From contig QZLH01001240.1 in NCBI GenBank assembly GCA_003833135.1, positions 3,749 through 34,785 of the forward strand: a DNA stretch of 31,037 nt, read 5' to 3'. This document shows, one piece after another, positions 1-11,233 of the stretch (within the stretch, counting starts at the first letter, position 1; every line of letters starts with the position of its first letter). This DNA is from Oehlia diaphana (taxonomy: Eukaryota > Glomeromycota > Glomeromycetes > Glomerales > Glomeraceae). The translations under genes and the position numbers were made by a program. The notes under the pieces were generated by a model, which did not search any database, was not told the DNA's origin, and saw only the letters and a program-made list of their open reading frames with translations.

Positions 1-41
<41 letters not shown>
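1..41. repeat. T26/A15 homopolymer dyad
   Basis: The window opens with 26 T followed directly by 15 A, a self-complementary homopolymer junction. Such a junction at a sequence end often marks a contig edge or a repeat where assembly stopped. No gene signal is attached to it. Confidence 0.8.
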
Positions 42-43
<2 letters not shown>

Positions 44-1083
44 AGCTGTAATGCCATTATCTCTAAGTTTCCAACTCAAACTTTGAAAATCCCATATTTC
101 TTTTTACAACTCCTTTCAATTTTTTTTATGATCCATTATACGTGATAATAGAGCTGGTTACCAAATGGAATTTTGGTTATTCTTGTATTTACTTGAAATT
201 TCTCTAAATTTTAATATAAGTACTTGTGGAAAACAGAATTATTAGGTGTATTTATGAGTAGCACACTTAAAAATCTACATTTATTTTTATCCAATTATTT
301 GTTATATTAATAAACACCTTTAAATGCTATTCATTTTAAATACTTAAAATATTTAAAACGATATATTTTAATGATAGTTTCGTCTATTAAATCAATGTAC
401 TAATAAGGCGGCGCGAAGTAATAAATTTGGTTTTCATATCACACATATCACAATTTGTCTTTTTTTGACCCAGCCGCAGCCCGGGATTTTATTTTTACGG
501 TTGTTTTCATTTTATTCGGGACAAAGTAAAATTTTGATCGGATGAAGCAAAAAAAAACTGTCCCTCAGATAAATATAAACAGTGGTAGAGAAAAAAGAAA
601 TAAAGAAAATTGGAGCCATAAAAAGCATTATAAATAAACCATTCCTAGCTAGAAGAAAATAACAAAATTTATGGTAATTTAAATAATCAAATTTACTTTA
701 TGCATCATACGATGTGTCAATTGTCAATTGAGTAACCAATTCGGCCAAAATTAGCATGGCTAATTTTTGGCTGAATTATGTCCTGCTAAAGCTGGCCAAT
801 TTTCCAATTTGTCTCGTGACTTATTATAAAAAATAGATGTATCAAATGAAAATTAAATTTGCAAAGAAAAAAAATGGATTAAAGTTAAAAAAAAATAATA
901 ATACAATGAACTTTATTTAAATTTAAATTAAAATATGCATATAAATACATATAAATACAGAAAATGCATAAATACAATAAATAAACATATAATACTAATC
1001 ACAAGATTGAAAAAAAAATGATATACTAAACATAAACAAACTAAAACTACAATATTTATAATATTTATAATATACTGTACATA
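42..1083. other. Non-coding stretch before the first gene
   Basis: AT-rich sequence with no open frame that looks coding on either strand. It holds a small GC-richer patch around 410-500 and the hairpin listed at 739-777. The part from about 830 to 1083 is A-rich and is the 3' flank of the minus-strand pseudogene that follows. Confidence 0.6.
739..777. repeat. 18-bp hairpin with 3-nt loop
   Basis: The arms GCCAAAATTAGC (744-755) and GCTAATTTTTGGC (759-771) are reverse complements apart from one extra T, separated by ATG. The pairing extends outward through AATTC/GAATT with one mismatch. It is probably a MITE core or a transcript hairpin; no target duplication was identified. Confidence 0.6.
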
Positions 1084-2815
1084 CTATAAATTATTAAGTT
1101 TCTTGATAAGTAGTTCAATAGTACCATTAACATTATTAATATTTTCAATTTCTTTAATTTTCTTGTCAATTTTTTCAGCGTTATCATCCCTTTTTTGATC
1201 ATTAAGTTTATTTAATAAATTATCAATAATATCATTTAAATTTTTTTTCATTTTTTTGATATTATTGATTTCAATTTCAATATCATCATCATCATCATAA
1301 ACCCCAATTGAAAATTTATCATAATCTTGTAAAAGTTGATTTTTCTTCAAAACCTTCATAAATAGCTCCATCATCTTTTCTATCTTCACACCATGTTTCT
1401 AAATTTGTTGATTGTCCAATATAATAAATATATTTTGGATCACATTCAATAGGTGGAAAATGAATATGATATAAATAATATAATGCTTCATAATTTGCTA
1501 TTTGATTTGCTCGAAACCTCAATAAAGCTTGTCTACCTTTAGTAGCTGCTTCGTATACACCACTAAAAAAAAATTAATGAAATTATTACATTCTTAAATA
1601 AATATTAATGCACAGCAAAACCAAATTCGATAAAATGCCTTACCCCATAAAAGCAACAACATATTTTGCAAAATAGTTACTAAAAAAATGCTAGCGATCA
1701 AGGAAAATACTTCAATAACCCAAAAATCAAATGAGTCTCTCTGAACAAAATCCCATTAAGCCAAAAATATGTAGCTACCATTGCCATAGAAAAATACGTA
1801 AATGGATTATCGTTCCGATCTGTAGGATCAAAATTAGCTTTCATTTTCAACATTAAGTTCTTGACCGTTTAAAGGATTCGTAGCAGTTCCACTGTATGTT
1901 GAATCCTTAGTTTTAATATTCTTTGACTCTGTAAGTAAAATGAACCTATGTATTTAATAAATGTTTTTTTTTTTTGTTAGATTATATTTAAAATAAAATA
2001 CAAATCAATTAAAAACTAAAATGTAATACATTGTATGTGCAAATGCAAGTATTACGACAGTGTTAAATAAAATAAATGGAAACATGGTTTTTGTAATCAT
2101 CATAACATAGTAAAAAATGTAAATGGCGATATCTATTAAAAAATAATAAAGATCAATAAATCAGTAATTGTTCGCCATTTTTGTACAACATTCAGAATTT
2201 ATATTTACTTGGTATTAAGCGGAGATACGAAATCTAAAAAAATAAAATAAAATAAAATAATAATATTAAATTTTACTTATTAACTTCAGTGCAAAATTAC
2301 AAAACCAAGGACTAACCCCTTCAATCCAAAGAAAAAAAACTGCAAAAGCTATCAACGCAATTAATCCAGCATCAGTTTTTTCAACTCCTCCAAAGCCATC
2401 AGAATAACGAAAACCTCCAATCATTATTGACATAAATATTACAGGAAGTATAATCGAAAATATATCAAAAATATTATTTAAGCTTTCAAAATATTTTCTG
2501 GGTCCATGAAAAATTAATTGTATAATTTCAATAGCGGATAAATAAACTGCTAAATAGTAGAATACAACAATTAATGAAATTAAAAAATCTTACATTTATA
2601 ATAGTACTATGATCCAAATATGCCCAACTAACCAATCCAAAACAAAGGATATAGAGAAGAAATCGGAGAAAAAGGAAAAAAAAGAAAGTTCTCGCTCTTT
2701 GCCAATGAAAGTCTATAATTGCTTCAGTTGCTGGATTGTCATATATATCGTCAATGTTCTCATATTGCACTTCATTCTGACCAATTTTATACCATCATGG
2801 TACGAAAAAAAATAA
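1084..2815 (-). pseudogene. Decayed ion-transport (TRP-like) membrane channel gene
   Basis: This minus-strand multi-exon gene belongs to what I take to be the large ion-transport-domain channel family of arbuscular mycorrhizal fungi. Exon-like blocks lie at about 2283-2815, 2209-2233, 2020-2132, 1644-1928 and 1084-1562. Hydrophobic helices are visible, including FDIFSIILPVIFMSIM, MFPFILFNTVVILAF and a pore-following helix FSLIASIFLVTILQNMLLL. The C-terminal part reads GVYEAATKGRQALLRFRANQ followed by an acidic and coiled-coil tail. It is broken: an in-frame TGA near 2806, one-base frameshifts near 2590, 1845, 1752 and 1330, and a phase clash at the last splice. Nothing recognisable lies upstream of about 2815, so the 5' half is missing. 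The family call rests on the helix pattern and remembered relatives; the pseudogene status is better supported. Confidence 0.65.
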
Positions 2816-2845
2816 TAAAACATTTAAGAAAATTTTTTTCTTTAA

Positions 2846-2968
2846 TTTTTCTGCTGTGGAATACGATTTCTAGTAAATTCAGGAAGTGGGACCACTCGTA
2901 AAGCTTCTCAACGTCCTAATCATGCCGATCAATTTTTTATAACTATAAAATCTAATTTAAATAATTGA
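2846..2968 (+). pseudogene. Orphan 3' coding fragment, unknown family
   Basis: An open frame of 40 codons starts after a TAA at 2843 and ends at TGA 2966-2968. It contains SGSGTTRKASQRPNHADQFF, whose mixed residue use looks coding rather than AT-drift. A TTTCTAG acceptor-like site at 2868-2873 could begin an exon here. There is no ATG and no matching upstream exon. It sits exactly where the opposing channel pseudogene loses similarity, which suggests a rearrangement breakpoint. I do not recognise the protein. Confidence 0.3.
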
Positions 2969-3472
2969 ATTTGATATTTGATATTTTTTATATTTTTTTG
3001 CATTCGATTAAATAATAAAGTCTAGGAATTTATAGAAATTTTTACCTTCAAATAAAATACTTGTGTATGAGAAAAATTCGTTTATTTATCTCCGTCAATA
3101 GAAAACAAGAACCTCTTACTAAATGTTGCATAAACTTATGCTCATGTCATACATAGCTAAATATAGCTTAATTTACATGAAATATTTAAGTTCGAATTAG
3201 TTATATTTTCAACATACTTATTTTTATAATTTACAATGTAGATAAAGGATATACCATAAATATAATCAAAATAAAAAAAAATATGTTTATTTATAGTTAA
3301 AAAAGTCAATGTTCCTTAGTTACAATACCTAATATAATTACTGGCACTACTAAATTGTCTATCATACTTTACATTATGATTACTTTCATTATTTACTTAA
3401 AAATAAATGTGCATATATCATCATTAATAATTTATCTCAATGATACTTGTCTTTGCTTAACTTACACTTAGT
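2969..3472. other. Intergenic, no feature seen
   Basis: AT-rich sequence between the orphan fragment and the 3' end of the minus-strand F-box gene. I see no coding frame, RNA gene or clear repeat. It should contain the 3' UTR and polyadenylation region of the F-box gene. Confidence 0.5.
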
Positions 3473-4926
3473 TTAAAGTTTAATATAATTTAAAAGATTT
3501 GAATATATTACTATCCCTTCATCAAAGTAATACTTAACAATATTTAAATGTTCTGTTGTAATAAATTCAATATCATCACTGATACTAAAACGAAATTTTC
3601 GTCCCCTATAACTTTCAAAAAAATTTACAAAAGCGTCAATAGAGTATTTCCAATATCCACTAATTATTATATCAATTAAACATTTTGGAGACAATTTAAT
3701 TAAAATATCTAATAATTCATCTCCTAGTATATCACTATTTTCATTCAAACCAAAAAGATTTAAACATACTAAATTTCTGCAATTCATTAATAATAATTTA
3801 ACATAAATCAAATCATTAGGTCCAAGATATGTAACTAAGTTCTCAATTCTTGGACAATGATTAGAAATTGAATTAAGTAACATTCCTGTATTTTCAGCAG
3901 ATTCATTACAAGTTTCTACATAGATATTTGTTATATTTCCTTTGGTTTTTTCAATTAACATTGCTAATTTCTTAAAGCATAATAAATCATCTTTAATTTC
4001 AAGTGACTGAAGATCTGGAAATTTTGAAATTGCTAAGTATTTCCGGAATTCAATATTCCTTTCATAATTTTCACAATCATAATATATTCCCAAATACTTT
4101 AGACTAACAAGTGATGTTAAAAATGAATGTGGAATAACATCAACTGAATCATGCAAAGAAAGATTATTAATCGTACCACCTCTTCTTGCCAATGCCTTAC
4201 TTAATTCTTCACACGTCCCTAATTTTTCACACGACCCGTCCAGAATCTTAAATTCTAATGATACAATTTTTAAATTTCTTTGTGCATCGATTAAAGAAGT
4301 TAATCCAGTAATATCTTCAGAACATTCTTCAATAATTAATTCGCCCAAATCTTTACAAATTTGTGACATTTCATAAAGACTACTAGAATCTATAAACAAT
4401 AGATTAATTTTTAGGCAATATAATTGAGAGAAAAATGTTAAAGCTCCCGGAAATGATAATAAAGGTTCAAGAGTATCCCACACAAATGTTTTAATACCCT
4501 TGCATTGACTAATAAATAACTTGTACATTTCTTGTAAAAAAAGATATACTTTTTCTGAATTAACCTTAATTAAAAATTCTTCTTTAAAAACCATACGCAT
4601 AATACAATTTAGAATTTCACCATTAAAAAATTTACAAAGACTAATATAATTAAACGCTGGGGTTTTTGAAAGAATTGTTTGAGATAGTTTAATATTATTA
4701 TCTAACAAAAGTTGTTTTGAAGAGGTTGATAGACAGGAAATTATTACATTAATAATTTTTCTCTTGATTTTACATTTATAAAATAGGATGGATAATTATT
4801 CCATAAGATAGGAACTACTAAATGACACCACTCTTTATTGACTAAAAGACATGAATATAATGATTTATTATCTTTCCATAATTTATTGAAAATAAGAACA
4901 AGACAATCAATATTTAATTTTTCCAT
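3473..4926 (-). CDS. F-box protein with LRR-like C-terminal region, one frameshift
   Basis: This is probably a substrate-recognition subunit of an SCF ubiquitin ligase. The N-terminus (MEKLNIDCLVLIFNKLW, then SLYSCLLVNKEWCHLVVPIL) is an F-box: a short Leu/Ile helix, a Leu-x-Val-Asn-Lys-x-Trp core and the closing Val-Pro-Ile-Leu-Trp. The remaining ~410 residues are Leu/Ile/Asn-rich with recurring xxLxxLxI strands (for example LVSLKYLGIYYD, FPDLQSLEIKDD, CRNLVCLNLFGLN), typical of degenerate LRRs in fungal F-box proteins. The two parts are in different frames: the first stops at 4744 after EKLLM, and the second continues as NVIISCLSTSSKQLLLDN. The genomic span is 1454 nt; one added base near 4745-4750 makes it 1455, or 484 residues. 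The frameshift is either real or a consensus error. The target protein cannot be told. Confidence 0.8.
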
Positions 4927-7190
4927 TTTTAGTTTATTTCAGTTCAAAAAAAAAAAAGGATTTAAAACCCAAAATTTTTTAAAAATTTTATTTATAAATG
5001 AATTGCGTAACTTATTACGTAATTTGTGTACCAAATTGATTTTTGTGTTACAATATGCGGATTTTTCTTTAACGTGCAGACGTTTGTACAACCACAAATT
5101 TGAATAATTTTATTTGTAACTCACGAAAAAATGCGAGACTTATCCAACAATGTTATTGACAATATTTCATTGTTCAATATTAGAAAACGATAATAAAATA
5201 AAAAATTTTTAAGCACAATTCTAAAACGTATTAACAATTCCTCCAATTAATTTTTTTTCTTTCGTTCATACTTCTGAAGAAGTATCTGATCAAAATTACA
5301 AAGGGAAGAAATGTAAATTTGAAATTTTATCTTATCATATAGAAAAAAAGGAATACTCTTCAGATCCTTTACTCATGATTAAAGGAAAAATTAGTAATAT
5401 TTTTCTTTTAAATTAAAAAAAAAAAAAAATTAAAAAAAAAGTTTTCGAAGTTGATGTTAAAGTTCGAAGCTTCAAAACTCTCCACCATTACATTCATAAC
5501 CTACAAACAAAATGAAAGAAATATTAGTAAAATATTTCTTTTTTAAAAAATTAAAATAAAAAAAATTAATTCAAAGTTTAACGTTAAACTAAAAATTCGG
5601 CATTGCCATTCAAAAACACCATCACTGACACTTACCATAAATACAGAAGTCCATCCTACGAGAAGTCAAAAAATAAAATCCACAAAAAAAAAGAAAGGTT
5701 GAATTAATTAATTGAAAATAAATCACAAACACCACTAATTAAGAGGCCTGGAAATTCACTAAAAAGTTAAGAAGTCTACTTTAACTACTACCACCAAAAT
5801 GATACTTAAATAATAAACATTACAGACATTATTATTATGAAAAAAAAAATAAAAAAACAGCAGATCTTACCTATATAAAAAGGTTTCGTCCAAAATTTTG
5901 TACTTCGATTCTAATTTCAGTAAGAATTTTTAGACTCGGAAGTAGCTTCAGACTCAAAGTTTTGGACTTTCTGATTCGATTGTATTTTCAGAAATTTCTA
6001 AATTTCGGTCACGTATAAAAAAATCGTTTTTAGTATTTCAGATCAGGTCATCCGATATCACCTCTACCCGGATAGGATGATTTTAACAACCAATAATTTA
6101 ACCGACCGAAACAAAGTTTTGAGATTAATTACACAAATCTTTTAATACCTAAATATTTTTTGGCCTAAAAATAATAGACCACAATTTTTGTTAATAGCCT
6201 AAAGGACAATGTATTTTGACTCAAACAATATAGATGATTAAGTATAATCACAGGGAACGAAGTCCCCTGTTAATAAATGCATTTCTAGATATATATGGTA
6301 AATTATCAGTCGCTATGTTTTCGTCTGGCATCGTTACACTTAAGATCTAACCTGATATGCTCAGGATTTTTTACAAGAAGTAAGTTAACTAAATTTAATA
6401 AATTAAAGTTAATTTAACAATCATATGAAATGTGTAATGGATTACAGTAGTCTAAAGGTATATGGGTTAACTCGAGACACAAAAAAAAAACAAGTACATT
6501 ACGGCGTATGAGTATGCTAATGGTGCAAGTCTTTTTAAGAATACTTTATATTATGTTCGAATTTATAAATGATTTATATGCCTTAGCTTATATTCTCTTA
6601 CTAATACAAACTTAAATAAAACATTATAGTGTATTAAATTATAATTTTAATAATTACTTCAAAATTTTTCTTTTGTTGAATAATTAATATTGATGCTGCT
6701 GATCAACGAATTAGTTGATTATTTACACTAAAAGTAGATAAGTGGTTGTTGAATTTTTATAAATAATTATTGTATAAATAAATCCTATTAGCATCATAAA
6801 TTCCCAAGTCTCAGAATCTTCACAATGTATTCACTACTCATGTTTTGTGATCCATTTAACCTTTTTAAAGCGATTTTTTTTAAGATCGGGTAAATTGTTG
6901 GTAGCTAACCATTCCCTAATGTCATTTGCAACATACATCCAGCCATAGAAAAGAATACTACAAAAATCAATCTAACACATGGTTCTTCAGATATTAATTA
7001 GAGCTGAATGTTGTTACAAAAATCTTAAACATGCTTCAAACACAACATCATTAATCCCATATATTTACTACAAATTTAAAAAGGAAGTTGACGTTAAGTT
7101 ATCGTGACATCCCGCCGTGACTTGAGAATAATTATTATTTGTTATACACGAATGATGTAATGTGACATATTTCATGGAATTTGTTTTATA
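4927..7190. other. Long intergenic region
   Basis: There is no credible coding frame. It contains long A/T runs (5405-5450, 5675-5695, 5840-5860) and two loosely similar blocks near 5375-5475 and 5505-5610, both with ATTAGTAA(A/T)AT followed by TTTCTTTT, A-runs and AAGTT. An imperfect inverted pair, GTCCAAAATTTTG near 5889 and CAAAGTTTTGGAC near 5957, and a small CAGGG/CCCTG hairpin near 6251 are also present. The 5' end (4927-5100) should hold the F-box promoter. Confidence 0.5.
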
Positions 7191-7215
7191 TTTACCGTAA
7201 GAATTTTTCTAACTG

Positions 7216-7328
7216 TCACCGGGGGTGATGATCACCGGTGACTGAAATTATAATGATCGACCAGCATTAAAAAAATATAGTGCCGGTAAAAATTGATAAT
7301 TCTGGCCAACGGTGATCACCCCCGGTGA
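7216..7328. mobile_element. Inverted-repeat element with GC-rich ends
   Basis: TCACCGGGGGTGA (7216-7228) and TCACCCCCGGTGA (7316-7328) are perfect 13-bp inverted repeats, each with a second GATCACCG motif just inside. The symmetry extends outward imperfectly (GAATTTTT on the left, AAAAATC on the right), so the full element is probably about 7197-7350. It has no coding capacity. The structure fits a short MITE; the transposon superfamily cannot be assigned because no clear target duplication was found. Confidence 0.5.
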
Positions 7329-7404
7329 TTTGAAGTAAAAATCTTTCAAACGTAAACATGGAATTTTACATAAGAAGTATAGGTTGCAACGGAAATATTC
7401 GGAT

Positions 7405-7734
7405 TAGGGTTTGTATCCGTTACCCGTTAAAAGACGGATATACACAGATATTTGGATAAAATTTTGGATATCTGTTGGCAGTTAATAATATAGAGCCCAG
7501 AAGTATATTAAAGATTTCCCCTTTTCGGAAATTAATGTTACATAATAATAATAATACGAAAAAGGTTATGTGGCAGAGAAACGTCACAATGGCAACTTCC
7601 TAAACTTTCGAATATTAATGGTTCTCTTAAAAGGGGATTTGTTGTTGAATGGCTTTCGCCAAAAAATGAAATGATCGACTTAGCCATACGGATCATCCGG
7701 AAATCGGATATCCGATGAACGGATACAAACTCTA
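7405..7734. mobile_element. hAT-like MITE, 330 bp
   Basis: The ends are TAGGGTTTGTATCCGTT and, on the reverse strand from the right, TAGAGTTTGTATCCGTT: 17-bp terminal inverted repeats with one mismatch. They are flanked by ATTCGGAT (7397-7404) and ATTCGAAT (7735-7742), an 8-bp target duplication with one mismatch. An 8-bp duplication and a TAG-type terminus are the hAT signature. The interior repeats GGATAT/ATATCC words and has no open frame, so it must be mobilised in trans, if it still moves. Confidence 0.7.
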
Positions 7735-7742
7735 ATTCGAAT

Positions 7743-8293
7743 TAAATTCTTATAGGGGTAATGTCTTCCAATTAGATTAACAATTTAATTTAAAAAAAAA
7801 AAAGATTGAATTCCTTAATCAAAAAACCATAATTAGTGAAATATAATGAAACCATTTAACGTTCACGTGTAACAAATATAATTTATTAATTAAGTTTCAC
7901 CACATCGGGTATGAAATAATAAAGAATTTTTGTTTTACAAACTTTATGGTAAGTTTGTTTTAATTAATTCGTGATTTAAAAGGGTTTCTTAGAGGAACAA
8001 AAAGAATAAAATTATTTGCATTGTTAACTAATATCACAAAATTTGGCGTTACGGGAAAAAAAGAGTGTGATGTTTACATAATCATCATAATACAACAAAT
8101 TGCGGGTTTAACTCCAAAAAGAAACATGTTATTGTACATGAAATGAAATAATTCGCCATTATTTTTTTTTTTGTTGTGATACAATCATAAATCTATTATC
8201 AATAAAATATAGAAACAATGAAACCTTATTATTGTTTTCATAAATAATAAATTTACCATAATGGTCTATATTTCCCATTCACTAACGCCTTTT
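7743..8293. other. Intergenic, upstream region of the membrane-protein gene
   Basis: AT-rich with poly-A and poly-T tracts (about 7792 and 8162) and one CACGTG at 7864-7869. No coding frame is seen. The last part should contain the promoter of the gene at 8313. Confidence 0.5.
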
Positions 8294-8300
8294 TATAAAA
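8294..8300 (+). promoter_or_regulatory. TATAAAA motif close to the start codon
   Basis: TATAAAA lies only 12 bases before the ATG at 8313. If it acted as a classical TATA box with a start site about 30 bp downstream, the transcript would begin after that ATG and translation would use Met33 (8409). It may instead be ordinary AT-rich leader sequence. Confidence 0.3.
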
Positions 8301-8312
8301 TCATACTTCAAT

Positions 8313-9497
8313 ATGAAAATAGTATTAAATCGCCTTCGTGAAGAAAATACTCTTGATATTAATTACTTTACGCCAAGGTATTATTTTGAAACAGAATGGT
8401 GTCTTGATATGCATGGTTATCTTGACAGGGAAGAATTAGAAGCTCGTATTGAAGATATCAATAGAATAGTCGCCGCAAACCCATTGCTGAGTGAAAGAAC
8501 AAAAATGGGTCTTTTAATTGTTTTCATTTTACTTTTCATTACTTTGGGTGGGTTTATTGCTAAATTTGTTGTTCAAAATGATGGTTATGTTGCTCCCTCC
8601 GTGATCGAAGCAATAAATGTTATCGCTTACTTTGTGGCAAAATATTTTGTCAACCAAGCAGCAGGACGTCGCTCCTCACAATTTTCTAAAGCTATAAAAA
8701 TTTTGTTTGACCATTATAACGTCAAAGATAACCCAACTGCCAATTGGAAACTCAAGTGGCGTAAAGTTCTCACTCATTTTAATGTAGAAATGGATCATAC
8801 ATCTATAGAAGAGAATGTTGAAAGCAAGGGAAAGATAACGCCAAAGTATGCTGAGGAAGCGGAGATAGAGCTAGAAATAAATGACGCCCTCGCTGAAATC
8901 ACCGAGTGTACCATCCGTTTGCACCTTTATAGAAATAATAAACTTAGAAGAATTACTAACCAACAAGAGGAACTTGAGAGACTTCTTGCATCAAACGAGG
9001 ACTTTTCAATTACCATAGATGATAAGAAATTGCCTGAAATTCCTTTCAATTACGTACAACCTTCCAACAACACACCTCGACCAAACAACACTCCCCCATT
9101 TAACAACATACCCCAGCCTAACAACATGCCTCCATTTAATAACACACCCCGATTTAACAACACGCCTCCATTAAACAACACGCCCCCTCCCAACAATACT
9201 GTGATGTCAGTAATTTCTATGAGAAATGCTGAAAGTTTGAACGTTAATAACAATAATAGAAAGATGAATAATATAAACGACAATGAGAATGAGAAAATGA
9301 ATTACGCCAATCCTCAGATGAATATGGTAATGGTTAATTCTTCGGTTCCCTATAATCCACAGATGAGCTCTACATATACGGTATAACTTTTTTTTGTGAT
9401 ACGAAAATAATAATGAATGAATTATTTTTCTCATTAAAATTTTTTTTTTTGTTTATTTTATTTTTCTTTTTAGGGTCAAAATAACAATCAAAATTAA
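8313..9497 (+). CDS. Membrane protein with NNxPxx hexapeptide tail, 2 exons
   Basis: I do not recognise the family. Exon 1 is 8313-9380 (356 codons). The donor at 9381 (GTATAAC) and the acceptor ending at 9473 (TTTTTAG) lead to exon 2, 9474-9497, which adds GQNNNQN and a stop, for 363 residues. If the intron is retained the protein ends two codons later as TV. Residues 65-87 form a strong membrane helix; 95-113 form a second, more amphipathic one. Residues about 178-228 are charged and helical, possibly a coiled coil. Residues 252-296 are eight NN-headed hexapeptides, followed by an Asn/Met-rich tail. Codon use is less AT-extreme than in the flanks. Likely a fungal membrane-anchored protein with a long disordered tail. 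The start is the first ATG, with reading-frame support throughout; Met33 is the alternative. Confidence 0.8.
9066..9200 (+). repeat. 18-bp coding minisatellite (NNxPxx x7.5)
   Basis: Asn-Asn recurs at residues 252, 258, 264, 270, 276, 282, 288 and 294 of the protein, an exact six-residue (18-nt) period. The third residue of each unit is mostly Thr (Ile or Met in two) and the fourth is Pro in seven units. Third-codon bases differ between units, which points to an old, selected repeat rather than a fresh expansion. Confidence 0.9.
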
Positions 9498-10284
9498 TAT
9501 TAAATGTCTTCAATATGTATAATATGGAGTCATTTGAAATCTCGAAAAAATCCGTTACAACACAAACTCGATCCCGAAACTCATTATCCCGACACTTACT
9601 ATCCCGATATATTATTACTTTTTTAATCGTAATATTATTGTAATACTTTGTAATAATTAATCTTTTTATTAATATGTAATAATTTTTAAAATATATCGCA
9701 AAAATTAAATAAAAATTAATATATTTTTTAATATTTAAATGGGAATCTGGCGTCCGTGGCGTCAAATAAAAGTAAAAATTATGTGAAAAAATTATTGTAA
9801 AAAACAAACTATTTGAAACTTTGGAATAAGTATTATGTATTAAAATATAGTATGTTGGTGTTGAATGGATTCACATAAAAAGAATGAAAATCGGGTATCA
9901 AAAAAAAAAAAAAAATACATAAAATCAATGTTGTAAAATCTAACCCCGTGATAAATCACGTTGCCACATTAGATAGTAACATTTATTAGTCATAAAATCA
10001 TTAATACATTCATATGCTTGGTTTAATAATATGAAATAATAATATATGTTTTAAAAAAGATAAAATTTTGACTTAATGAAAAAGGATCGCTTTTGAAAGA
10101 AATTATAATTTTTTTTTTGTCTTTTTATAATTTCCTGAAATCCATATAGTTAATGTTGATCATTCATGACCATTAAAATATAAATTGATTGACGTAACAT
10201 TGACATCATAGTACTGTTACGCAGTAAAATGTTGCGCAGTGATCATGTGATATAACTGGACCCGTGATGCCGATCAATGTAGCA
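9498..10284. other. Intergenic region downstream of the membrane-protein gene
   Basis: No credible gene. It contains the 3' UTR, three ATCCCGA-type words at about 9571, 9586 and 9601, a poly-A run at about 9900, and the palindromic motif at 9946-9965. Confidence 0.5.
9946..9965. repeat. Palindromic motif, copy 1
   Basis: CCGTGATAAATCACGTTGCC contains CGTGAT/ATCACG arms around two bases. The reverse complement of 12585-12603 matches it apart from one missing base and one substitution. It may be a shared element end or a protein-binding dyad. Confidence 0.5.
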
Positions 10285-10377
10285 AATGTCGACATGTTCG
10301 ATATGTTGCATATGTCCGATATATAGAATATATAGAATATATGGAACATGTAGCATATATGGGATATATAGGACATA
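10285..10377. repeat. Satellite-like ATAT/ACATG tract at gap edge
   Basis: Short words such as GATATATAG, GAATATATAG, GAACATGTAGCATATATGG and GATATATAGGACATA recur with near 9-10 bp spacing right up to the gap. The tandem structure is the likely cause of the assembly break. The open frames through it on both strands are by-products of the repeat. Confidence 0.7.
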
Positions 10378-11233
10378 NNNNNNNNNNNNNNNNNNNNNNN
10401 NNNNNNNNNNNNNNNNNNNNNNNNNNNNNNNNNNNNNNNNNNNNNNNNNNNNNNNNNNNNNNNNNNNNNNNNNNNNNNNNNNNNNNNNNNNNNNNNNNNN
10501 NNNNNNNNNNNNNNNNNNNNNNNNNNNNNNNNNNNNNNNNNNNNNNNNNNNNNNNNNNNNNNNNNNNNNNNNNNNNNNNNNNNNNNNNNNNNNNNNNNNN
10601 NNNNNNNNNNNNNNNNNNNNNNNNNNNNNNNNNNNNNNNNNNNNNNNNNNNNNNNNNNNNNNNNNNNNNNNNNNNNNNNNNNNNNNNNNNNNNNNNNNNN
10701 NNNNNNNNNNNNNNNNNNNNNNNNNNNNNNNNNNNNNNNNNNNNNNNNNNNNNNNNNNNNNNNNNNNNNNNNNNNNNNNNNNNNNNNNNNNNNNNNNNNN
10801 NNNNNNNNNNNNNNNNNNNNNNNNNNNNNNNNNNNNNNNNNNNNNNNNNNNNNNNNNNNNNNNNNNNNNNNNNNNNNNNNNNNNNNNNNNNNNNNNNNNN
10901 NNNNNNNNNNNNNNNNNNNNNNNNNNNNNNNNNNNNNNNNNNNNNNNNNNNNNNNNNNNNNNNNNNNNNNNNNNNNNNNNNNNNNNNNNNNNNNNNNNNN
11001 NNNNNNNNNNNNNNNNNNNNNNNNNNNNNNNNNNNNNNNNNNNNNNNNNNNNNNNNNNNNNNNNNNNNNNNNNNNNNNNNNNNNNNNNNNNNNNNNNNNN
11101 NNNNNNNNNNNNNNNNNNNNNNNNNNNNNNNNNNNNNNNNNNNNNNNNNNNNNNNNNNNNNNNNNNNNNNNNNNNNNNNNNNNNNNNNNNNNNNNNNNNN
11201 NNNNNNNNNNNNNNNNNNNNNNNNNNNNNNNNN
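10378..11233. other. Assembly gap, 856 N
   Basis: Unresolved bases. The left edge is a tandem repeat and the right edge is the possible coding fragment on the minus strand. The true length may differ from the number of N. Confidence 1.

Noticed and set aside
4838..5107. 89-codon plus-strand frame
   Set aside because: Antisense to the F-box gene start and continuing into its promoter; no coding character.
6249..6271. CAGGG/CCCTG hairpin with GGGAACGAAGTCCCC
   Set aside because: Only a 5-bp stem; resembles an element end but no partner copy or target duplication found in the window.
9050..9283. Minus-strand Gly/Leu-rich frame
   Set aside because: Antisense shadow of the NNxPxx minisatellite.
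9370..9807. 145-codon minus-strand frame
   Set aside because: It overlaps the intron and 3' UTR of the membrane-protein gene; composition is Ile/Asn/Lys/Phe drift with no domain.
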